Below are positions 6,857 to 11,880 of a stretch of 11,880 bases of DNA, in pieces. A program made the translations under genes and the position numbers. Numbering within the stretch: position 1 is the stretch's first letter; each line of letters opens with the position of its first letter. Under the pieces are notes generated by a model, which did no database searches, was not told where the DNA came from, and saw only the letters and a program-made list of their open reading frames with translations. The stretch spans positions 1 to 11,880 of the forward strand of contig PXDE01000230.1 in assembly GCA_003566475.1 (NCBI GenBank). Reading direction: 5' to 3'. The DNA comes from PVC group bacterium (GTDB lineage: Bacteria; Verrucomicrobiota; Kiritimatiellia; SS1-B-03-39; PXDE01).

Positions 6857-8165
6857 ATTCCCGTCCGTCATAGCCCTCCGACGCCAACGTCTCCGGGCCG
6901 CACTGCGGCCCCCGCCAATCTCCGGCGTCCAGTCGGATGTCCGCCCCCGCCAGCGCGTGGCCGAACACGCCATAGCGGTCCCCCGGCGGATGCGACACCC
7001 GAATCCGGTCCAGATACAGGCCTCGGACGTGGGAGGCCACCATGTGAGCCGGCGCCTGGTGCCATGCCGGCCGGTCGGGATCGACCACCACCCGGGCCGA
7101 GCCCAGCGGCTTGGGGGTGGCAAGGTCGAGCGGACCCGTGGCCTCCCACTGCACGTCCGTCAGGGACAGGTTTTCCACGGGCTGCTCCGCCGTGCCTTCG
7201 ATCCAGATCCGGCCCGGGCCCCGGACCTGGAGATGCGAGAGCAGCACGTTCCGGATCCGGCCGGCGGGAAGTCCCGACCGGTAATCCCGGGGCATCGCAT
7301 CCACCACCACCGGCCAGGCATGGGTGCAGTCCAGCGTCAGGTGCGAGCCCTGCACGTTCTCGAAGCTCCCGCCGTCCTTCATGTAGAGAGCGAACCCGAT
7401 CGCCCCGGCCAGGGTGCAGTTGGCCATGGTGACATTCCGGAACGCCCCCCGGGTCTCCGTGCCCAGCTTGAGGCAGGCGCAGGAAGTCCGCAGCACGCAG
7501 TTCGCGATGGCCAGGTTCTCGCAGGCATCACCCCGGGTGCTCTTGGCCACGATGCAGTCGTCCCCCGCCTCGATCAGGCAGTCGGAGATGACCAGGTTGC
7601 GGCAGCCGTCGGGATCGATCCCGTCGCTGTTGGGCCAGGTATTCCGGATGCGGACGCCCCGGATGATGCCGTCCACGCAGCGGAGAAGATGCACCGTCCA
7701 CCAGGTGGCCCCCTCCAGACCCAGATCCTGAATCCGATACCGCGAGCAGTCCTCGAAATAGATAAGCGCGGGGCGGAAAATGCCTTGGACCTCCTTCCAG
7801 GGAGGAGCGGGACGGTCCGGGTCGCCCCGGCCGACCAGGCGACCCGGCCCGGTGATCGCGAGATCCGTGGTGCCCCGGGCCTGGATCAGCGCGCCGAAGC
7901 CATGGTTGTCGGTCAGCTTCCCGTCATGCCGGCCCAGGGGCGGGAACGCGGCGGGATCGTCCGAGGCTTCGAGGGTGGCCCCGTGGTCCAGATGCAGCCG
8001 GACCCCGGACCGCAGCCCCACCGATCCGCTTCGGTAGTGGCCGGGGGGAACGGTCACCGTACCCCCGCCGGAATCGGCGCAGGCCTCCACCGCCGCCTGG
8101 ATGGCCCGGGCCTGATCCCCCAGCCCATCGCCCTGGGCGCCCGTATCGTGAATGCTCGTGTTCAA
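6852..8165 (-). CDS. GH28-like (polygalacturonase family) beta-helix glycosidase
   Basis: A 437-residue right-handed parallel beta-helix protein, with an N-terminal HDTGAQGDGLGDQARAIQ segment (the DF/YGAxGDGxTDDTxAIQ start of the fold). GH28 catalytic motif I is N179-S-D181-G (usually NTDG), and motif II is G201-D202-D203-C, so the three catalytic aspartates are D181, D202 and D203. The family GHG motif (III) is replaced by a C229-A-C-L-K-L-G-T-E stretch, and the RIK position reads near Y261-M-K-D. This resembles distant GH28 branches rather than true pectinases. The start is TTG at 8165 with a strong GAGGAG 8 nt upstream. No signal peptide is visible, which suggests cytoplasmic action on imported oligosaccharides. 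It is first in the three-gene minus-strand operon. Confidence 0.88.
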   Translation of the reverse strand: MNTSIHDTGAQGDGLGDQARAIQAAVEACADSGGGTVTVPPGHYRSGSVGLRSGVRLHLDHGATLEASDDPAAFPPLGRHDGKLTDNHGFGALIQARGTTDLAITGPGRLVGRGDPDRPAPPWKEVQGIFRPALIYFEDCSRYRIQDLGLEGATWWTVHLLRCVDGIIRGVRIRNTWPNSDGIDPDGCRNLVISDCLIEAGDDCIVAKSTRGDACENLAIANCVLRTSCACLKLGTETRGAFRNVTMANCTLAGAIGFALYMKDGGSFENVQGSHLTLDCTHAWPVVVDAMPRDYRSGLPAGRIRNVLLSHLQVRGPGRIWIEGTAEQPVENLSLTDVQWEATGPLDLATPKPLGSARVVVDPDRPAWHQAPAHMVASHVRGLYLDRIRVSHPPGDRYGVFGHALAGADIRLDAGDWRGPQCGPETLASEGYDGRES

Positions 8166-8173
8166 CCTGTGTG

Positions 8174-8179
8174 CTCCTC
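8174..8179 (-). promoter_or_regulatory. Ribosome binding site supporting a TTG start
   Basis: CTCCTC on the plus strand reads GAGGAG on the minus strand, 8 nt before the TTG at 8165. It supports that rare start codon for the GH28-like gene. Confidence 0.65.
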
Positions 8180-8301
8180 GGCGGGTCCAAGGCCTGACGC
8201 TACCCCGCCCGCCCCCTCCGCGCCAAGCCGCCAGCCCCCTCCCCCGTTCGCCCCTCGCCGCCGCCCGAGCCCCGGCCCACTACCGCCCGCCTTCCCACGA
8301 T

Positions 8302-8339
8302 CTGTCTTAGCTGTATACGATCGTGGACAGCTAAGGCAC
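8302..8339. repeat. Dyad repeat copy 1 (upstream pair)
   Basis: Core ACGATCGT at 8317-8324, TAG at 8308-8310, CTA at 8331-8333 and CAC at 8337-8339. It is the most symmetrical copy: CTTAGCTGT (8306-8314) and ACAGCTAAG (8327-8335) are perfect complements, leaving only 2 bp unpaired on each side of the core. Confidence 0.9.
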
Positions 8340-8348
8340 ATCCAGAAC

Positions 8349-8386
8349 TTGCTTTAGTTCCCCACGATCGTGTGAACTAATTCCGC
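8349..8386. repeat. Dyad repeat copy 2 (upstream pair)
   Basis: Core ACGATCGT at 8364-8371, TAG at 8355-8357. TTAGTTC (8354-8360) and GAACTAA (8374-8380) are complementary, but the right arm sits 1 bp closer to the core than in all other copies. Its centre is 47 bp from that of copy 1. Confidence 0.88.
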
Positions 8387-8467
8387 ATCGCCACCCCGAA
8401 AGCCAGGAAAAGCGGCTAAAATCAGCATGCCCCAACGGGAACGGGCATCCACATGGTATCCCCTTGT

Positions 8468-8505
8468 TTGCTTTAGCACTCCACGATCGTAAACATCTAT
8501 TTCAT
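8468..8505. repeat. Dyad repeat copy 3 (single, paaX-proximal)
   Basis: Core ACGATCGT at 8483-8490, TAG at 8474-8476 and CTA at 8497-8499. Its left arm TTGCTTTAG is shared with copy 2. Its right arm ACATCTATTTCA (8493-8504) is the exact reverse complement of the left arm of copy 4 on the other side of the gene. The N6 spacers of the two arms do not match each other, so it would not form a long hairpin. Confidence 0.88.
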
Positions 8506-8557
8506 CCGGCTTGCCCGACCGGCCCCTGATTCCCTACCCTCGTCCACGTGATGCATC

Positions 8558-8563
8558 AGGAGG
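8558..8563 (+). promoter_or_regulatory. Ribosome binding site fixing the paaX-like start
   Basis: A perfect AGGAGG lies 5 nt before the ATG at 8569. This picks 8569 over the in-frame GTG at 8548 and ATG at 8551, which have no such site. Confidence 0.75.
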
Positions 8564-8568
8564 CTGAT

Positions 8569-9387
8569 ATGGCTGACCCAGCAAAGTGGAGCGGACATCG
8601 GCGCTGGAGCGCCCGGATCGTCTTTCGCCGGTGCGGCAACGCCCTGGCCTATGCGCTGGCGGAGTTCCCCTGCCTGGCCATGGCCCCCACCCTCGAACGG
8701 AACTGGCGTTCGACCTACGATTCCCGGCGGAGCTATCACGCGGCCCGGACCCGCCTCCTCAAGCAGGGCGTGGTGGCGGAGGTCACCCGAGACGGGCAGA
8801 TCGTGCTGGAGCTGACCCCCGCAGCGGAGGCCGCCCTTCCGGTCTGGCTGCGCCCGGAGAGGGAGTGGCGGAGGAAGTGGAGCGGAGCGTGGTACATCGT
8901 GAGCTACGACGTTCCAGAACTCCGGCGCGTCCACCGCGACGTCCTGCGGACGCTCTTGCAGCAGCACCGGTTCGGCCAGCTGCATAAGAGCATGTGGATC
9001 GGCCCCTGGGACATCCGTCCGTTCTTCGACGACCTCCGAACGGCCGGGGGCATCGCGGACTACGCGGTGCTCCTGGAGGCCCGGAGCGTGATGGGGGGCG
9101 TGCCCGACGAGCAGATCGTGCGCAAGGCCTGGCCCTGGCAGACCATCATCGACGCGCAGCAGACCTACTTCCGGGAGATCGGCGATCTGGTCCGGATCTG
9201 GAAGGCGGCCGAGCCCACGGCGGAGGAGGTCCGCGCCAAAGTCCGCACCGAGGCCGTTGCCTACGCCATGGCCATGGAGAAGGATCCGCTGCTGCCCCGT
9301 CGGCTGTGGCCGGTCGGCTACGGGGGCGAGCGCGTATACCAGCTCCACCGGGAGTTCTGCGCCCTCGCCTCGCGACGCATGGCCTGA
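8569..9387 (+). CDS. Stand-alone PaaX-family protein (winged helix + Cas2-like domain)
   Basis: A 272-residue protein. Residues about 15-98 have the character of an N-terminal winged-helix domain (basic helix near RSYHAARTRLLKQGVV, then a beta wing). Residues about 104-185 match the Cas2-like ferredoxin fold of PaaX proteins: W107-Y-I-V-S-Y-D114-V-P-E, R119/R120, a helix ending TLLQQHRFG, then S141-M-W-I. D114 corresponds to the Cas2 YD aspartate. The C-terminal D239-P-L-L-P-R-R-L-W-P...Y257-Q-L-H-R-E-F is the PaaX C-terminal motif. PaaX of E. coli represses phenylacetate catabolism in response to phenylacetyl-CoA, but no paa gene is present here. Three dyad repeats flank it on each side, which suggests either DNA binding at those sites or a mobile unit. 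The family call is solid; the function is inferred. Confidence 0.87.
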   Translation: MADPAKWSGHRRWSARIVFRRCGNALAYALAEFPCLAMAPTLERNWRSTYDSRRSYHAARTRLLKQGVVAEVTRDGQIVLELTPAAEAALPVWLRPEREWRRKWSGAWYIVSYDVPELRRVHRDVLRTLLQQHRFGQLHKSMWIGPWDIRPFFDDLRTAGGIADYAVLLEARSVMGGVPDEQIVRKAWPWQTIIDAQQTYFREIGDLVRIWKAAEPTAEEVRAKVRTEAVAYAMAMEKDPLLPRRLWPVGYGGERVYQLHREFCALASRRMA

Positions 9388-9454
9388 CCCCGGATCCGAG
9401 GTTCCGCCCCAGCCGCCCGAAGGCGACTCCCCGCCGCCCACCCCTACCGGTCCT

Positions 9455-9492
9455 GTGAAATAGATGTCTACGATCGTGGAGAGTTAAATTCA
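9455..9492. repeat. Dyad repeat copy 4 (downstream pair)
   Basis: Core ACGATCGT at 9470-9477, GTG at 9455-9457, TAG at 9461-9463 and TTA at 9484-9486. The outer CAC on the right is shifted by 1 bp (9491-9493). The left arm TGAAATAGATGT is the exact reverse complement of the right arm of copy 3. Confidence 0.9.
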
Positions 9493-9502
9493 CCCATGCC
9501 GG

Positions 9503-9540
9503 GTGTCTTAGTGCACTACGATCGTAGGCAGTTATTTCAC
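9503..9540. repeat. Dyad repeat copy 5 (downstream pair)
   Basis: Core ACGATCGT at 9518-9525, GTG at 9503-9505, TAG at 9509-9511, TTA at 9532-9534 and CAC at 9538-9540, so every consensus block is in register. Its centre is 48 bp from that of copy 4. Its outer right sequence TATTTCACAGG (9533-9543) is the exact inverse of CCTGTGAAATA (9452-9462) at the outer left of copy 4, so the pair is bracketed by an 11-bp inverted repeat. Confidence 0.9.
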
Positions 9541-9595
9541 AGGGGAAGATTGCCCTTGTTTTCCTGCGAAAATGCCGAGGAATGGTTCGGGGGGT

Positions 9596-9633
9596 GAGAT
9601 ATAGATCTCAACGATCGTAGACATCTATGTCAC
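9596..9633. repeat. Dyad repeat copy 6 (single, distal)
   Basis: Core ACGATCGT at 9611-9618, TAG at 9602-9604, CTA at 9625-9627 and CAC at 9631-9633. The left outer GTG is displaced by 2 bp (9594-9596). The right arm ACATCTATGTCAC is of the same type as copies 3 (right) and 4 (left). Confidence 0.88.
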
Positions 9634-9850
9634 GCCCGGATGATCGCTGGCTGGGGTGGTCGGGGAGATGGGGGGGCGTGCGGCGGGGGGGCGTCTCGAC
9701 GGAAGCTGCGCCCAAATCCGCAGGCAGACCTCCCTCGCCGGACCTTGGGAATTCGAGGCCCCGTGGATTCGCGCTCACCGCCTGCGTGCGGACTTGAGCC
9801 TCGCGGCCGGCCTTGCCTTCCGGCGGGCGGTGACTGACACTGGCAGCCCC

Positions 9851-10828
9851 ATGACCCGTAAACCCCGCGACCATGCCGTTACCGAGGCTCCGGCCGAACT
9901 CACCGCCTCCACCGTGGCCCGGCTCCGCCCCCTCTATACCGAGGGAGAGAGGGATGCCCCTTCGAACCGACTCCACGACTACCCCAATAACGGGCATGTG
10001 GTGGCCGCGCTGGAGCGGCTCATCGACATCATGCTCCCGGGCCGGATGTCGCCGCCCCATGCCAACGCGGGCACGCTTGAGGAGTTCCTCGCCGAGCGCA
10101 TCAGGGAGGCCTGGCTCTTCCTGCGCCCCGAGATCGCCTGCGCCCTGCCCTTCCGGTGGACCGCCGAATACCCCCGCTCCGAAGGGGTGCCCCCCGGGAC
10201 CGCCGATCTCGCCGAGGTGGACCGCATCCTCGCCGCCTTCTTCGACGCCCTGCCCGGTGTCCGCGAACTGGTGCTGACCGATATCCAGGCCGCCTATGAG
10301 GGCGATCCCGCCGCCCTGAGCTTCGCGGTGGTGAAGCTGGCCTATCCCGGCCTGCTCGCCATCGCCTCGCACCGCATCGCCCATGGGCTCGAGCGCCTCG
10401 ACGTGCCGCTGGTCCCCCGCATGATGAGCGAATGGATTCACAGCCAGACCGGGGTGGATATCAATCCCGGCGCCACCATCGGCCCGCATTTCTTCATCGA
10501 CCACGCCACCGGGGTGGTGGTCGGCGAGACCACCGAGATCGGGCGGCGGGTCAAGATCTACCAGGGGGTCACGCTGGGCGCGAAGAGCTTCCCCAAGGAC
10601 GCCCGCGGCCGGCCCATCAAGCGGATCAAACGCCACCCCACCGTGGGCGACGACGTGGTGATCTACGCCAACGCGACCATCCTTGGCGGCGACACGGTGA
10701 TCGGCGAAGGCAGCACCATCGGGGGCAACGTGTTCCTTACCTCGAGCGTCCCCCCGCACTCCACGGTGGTCGCCACCGACCGCATCGAGACCCGGCCCAA
10801 GCATCCCCCACCGGAGCCCTCGGCATGA
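9851..10828 (+). CDS. Serine O-acetyltransferase, EpsC-like long form
   Basis: A 325-residue protein with an N-terminal helical domain (about 25-195), including Y165-P-G-L-L-A-I-A-S-H-R-I-A-H as in EpsC/SrpH-type enzymes, and a C-terminal left-handed beta-helix of hexapeptide repeats (about 200-310). The catalytic dyad is present: D203 in G-V-D203-I-N-P and H218 in I-D-H218-A-T-G-V-V-V-G-E-T. N205 replaces the His of the common DIHP. The enzyme acetylates L-serine with acetyl-CoA to O-acetylserine, the cysteine precursor, in the cytoplasm. The frame is open upstream to 9656, but the ATG at 9851 fits the family length; there is no good Shine-Dalgarno, so the start is uncertain. Its stop overlaps the next start as ATGA. 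No O-acetylserine sulfhydrylase gene is in view. Confidence 0.9.
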   Translation: MTRKPRDHAVTEAPAELTASTVARLRPLYTEGERDAPSNRLHDYPNNGHVVAALERLIDIMLPGRMSPPHANAGTLEEFLAERIREAWLFLRPEIACALPFRWTAEYPRSEGVPPGTADLAEVDRILAAFFDALPGVRELVLTDIQAAYEGDPAALSFAVVKLAYPGLLAIASHRIAHGLERLDVPLVPRMMSEWIHSQTGVDINPGATIGPHFFIDHATGVVVGETTEIGRRVKIYQGVTLGAKSFPKDARGRPIKRIKRHPTVGDDVVIYANATILGGDTVIGEGSTIGGNVFLTSSVPPHSTVVATDRIETRPKHPPPEPSA

Positions 10829-11880
10829 CAGACCATGGCCACTTCACCGCCGATGGCCGGGAATACGTGATCACCACGCCATTCACGCCCCGGCCCTGGC
10901 ACACCATGCTGTTCAACGACACCTACCTGGCCAACCTCACCCAGGTCGGCACCGGGGCCAGCTTCTGGCAGCAGACCGGGGAAGGCCTGCGCACCAACCT
11001 CACCGAGGACCGGGACGGGAATGGCGGCCCCAGATTCGTCTACCTGCGCGACCGCGATTCGGGCGAGTTCTGGAGCCTCACCGGGGCCCCGTCCTTCCCC
11101 GCCTTCGACAACTGGGAGTGCCGGGTGGGGCTGGGCTACCAGGTCCACACCACGGAGCGCCTGGGCATCCTCGCCTCGTGGCGCATCTTCGTCCCCGAGG
11201 ATCTGCCCGGCGAGTGCTGGACCCTCACCGTGACCAACCGCTCCGACCGGCCGCGGCGCATCAGCCTGTTTCCCTACCTCGAGATGCACCTCACCGGGGG
11301 CAGCACCCTGATGGATTTCATCGCCGTGCTCGGCGGCACCTACGACCCCGCCGCCCACGCGGTGTTCGGGATCAATTCGTGCGTGAAGTTCCCGCCCCGG
11401 TTCAAGGCCTTCCTGGCCTCGGACCGCCGGCCGGACGCGGCGACGGTGAGCCGCGACGAGTTCCTCGGCCCCTACCGCGACTACCACCGGCCCCTCGCGG
11501 TGGAGCGGGGCGACGTGCACAACCCCGAGGCGGGCACGGAATGGCTGGGGGCCTCGCTCCGGCACGATCTGGATCTGGCCCCCGGCGAGACCGCGACCGT
11601 CCAATGTCTGGACGGAATCGTCCAATCCCTGGACGAGGGCCGGGAGCTGATCCGGGCGTGGCTCGCCCCAGGCCGGATCGACGCCGCCTTCGCCGACCTC
11701 CAGTCCCGGAACGACACCCTGGTCGGCGGGGTGACGGTGGAGACCGGCGACGCCCAGTTCGACCGCTGGATGAACGTCTGGATGAAGCACCAGCTCCGGT
11801 TCGTGGCCCGCTGGGGGCGGGTGATCGGGCGCGGCTTCCGCGACATCCTCCAGGACACGTTCGCCCATCGGATCACCGAG
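10825..11880 (+). CDS. GH94-family glycoside phosphorylase, 3' end off the window
   Basis: 352 residues run from the ATG at 10825 (GGAG 8 nt upstream) to the right edge with no stop; the family is about 800 residues, so less than half is seen. The N-terminal beta-sandwich of GH94 (old glycosyltransferase 36 family) is recognisable: F10... REYVITTPFTPRPWHTML, FVYLRDRDSGEFWSLT, then ECRVGLGYQVHTTERLGI and the R-x-I-S-L-F-P-Y-L-E strand. After a helical linker the (alpha/alpha)6 barrel begins with G337-F-R339-D340-I-L-Q343-D344, which matches the substrate-binding FRDxxQD motif. GH94 enzymes split beta-glucosidic disaccharides (cellobiose, laminaribiose, chitobiose and others) with phosphate. 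The catalytic acid lies in the missing part, so the exact substrate is open. It is translationally coupled to the acetyltransferase. Confidence 0.92.
   Translation, partial: MTDHGHFTADGREYVITTPFTPRPWHTMLFNDTYLANLTQVGTGASFWQQTGEGLRTNLTEDRDGNGGPRFVYLRDRDSGEFWSLTGAPSFPAFDNWECRVGLGYQVHTTERLGILASWRIFVPEDLPGECWTLTVTNRSDRPRRISLFPYLEMHLTGGSTLMDFIAVLGGTYDPAAHAVFGINSCVKFPPRFKAFLASDRRPDAATVSRDEFLGPYRDYHRPLAVERGDVHNPEAGTEWLGASLRHDLDLAPGETATVQCLDGIVQSLDEGRELIRAWLAPGRIDAAFADLQSRNDTLVGGVTVETGDAQFDRWMNVWMKHQLRFVARWGRVIGRGFRDILQDTFAHRITE

Larger units (their letters stand above)
8166..8568. other. 403-bp divergent intergenic region with three dyad repeats
   Basis: This region separates the leftward GH28 operon from the rightward paaX-like gene. 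About 8180-8290 is very GC-rich and low in complexity, with no recognisable element. From about 8297 the composition becomes AT-richer, and three copies of the 38-bp dyad repeat follow. Copy 3, centred 82 bp before the paaX-like ATG, lies where that gene's promoter is expected; TTGTTT/TTGCTT at 8464-8473 could act as a -35, but no convincing -10 is present. No ORF in it has coding character. Confidence 0.7.
9388..9850. other. 463-bp intergenic region with three dyad repeats
   Basis: 9388-9450 is GC-rich without a recognisable terminator. Dyad copies 4, 5 and 6 occupy 9455-9633. CCCTTGTTT at 9553-9561 recurs from the upstream side (8461-8469). 9634-9850 is GC-rich; the serine acetyltransferase frame is open back to an ATG at 9656, but the sequence translated there is unlike the family, so I treat it as leader. 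The repeats lie about 220-380 bp before the acetyltransferase start and could act on it. Confidence 0.65.

Noticed and set aside
8297..8304. Possible seventh repeat core (ACGATCTG)
   Set aside because: Two of eight core bases differ and neither TAG nor YTA occurs at the 6-bp positions, so it is probably chance.
8497..9441. Minus-strand frame opposite the paaX-like gene
   Set aside because: The plus strand has a strong ribosome binding site and all PaaX motifs; the antisense product has none.
8302..9633. CRISPR array, suggested by repeats next to a Cas2-like domain
   Set aside because: The repeats are few, spacers are unequal, they lie on both sides of the gene, and no Cas1 or other cas gene is present; the Cas2-like domain is part of a full PaaX protein.
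9656..9850. N-terminal extension of the serine acetyltransferase
   Set aside because: The 65 extra residues do not look like the family and would make the protein unusually long; I keep 9851 as the start with some doubt, since it lacks a clear ribosome binding site.

Overview
The window is a high-GC bacterial chromosome segment (clearly above 60% G+C by eye, with strong G/C preference at third codon positions). It carries a formylglycine-type sulfatase, a GH28-like beta-helix glycosidase and a GH94 phosphorylase-type enzyme, so it comes from a polysaccharide-using organism. This mix and the unusual membrane fusion protein would suit the PVC superphylum (Verrucomicrobiota, Kiritimatiellota, Planctomycetota or relatives). 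That is a guess from gene content; there is no rRNA or other marker here.

Layout, left to right. (1) 1-1134, minus: a sulfatase that runs off the left edge. (2) 1310-2167, plus: a rhomboid intramembrane serine protease, divergent from the sulfatase. (3) 2265-3281, minus: an orphan two-helix membrane histidine kinase, convergent with the rhomboid gene. (4) 3488-8165, minus: a probable three-gene operon read in the order GH28-like glycosidase (8165-6852), squalene/phytoene synthase family protein (6781-5951) and an 809-residue fusion of an alpha/beta-hydrolase-like domain, a DedA/VTT membrane domain and a C-terminal soluble domain (5917-3488). The hydrolase-like domain has lost its serine nucleophile (GHRLGG in place of GHSxGG). 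(5) 8569-9387, plus: a stand-alone PaaX-family gene (winged helix, Cas2-like fold, PaaX C-terminus). (6) 9851-10828, plus: an EpsC-like serine O-acetyltransferase, overlapping by ATGA the start of (7), a GH94-family gene that runs off the right edge.

The most interesting feature is a set of six dyad-symmetric repeats around the paaX-like gene, three on each side. All six have an invariant palindromic 8-mer ACGATCGT. TAG lies exactly 6 bp outside it on the left in every copy, and YTA exactly 6 bp outside it on the right in five of six. A looser GTG/CAC pair lies 3 bp further out. The frame is a 38-bp dyad, GTG-N3-TAG-N6-ACGATCGT-N6-YTA-N3-CAC. Two copies on each side form a tight pair (centres 47 and 48 bp apart), followed by a single copy. 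I saw no ACGATCGT elsewhere in the window.

Two readings are plausible. The repeats may be operators through which the PaaX-like protein controls itself and the operons on either side (GH28/SQS/fusion leftward, SAT/GH94 rightward). Or gene plus repeats may form a selfish or recombination unit, in the way RAYT genes go with REP palindromes, with the Cas2-like domain as the DNA-acting part. I cannot tell whether this has been described before. A genome-wide count of the repeat would separate the two models.
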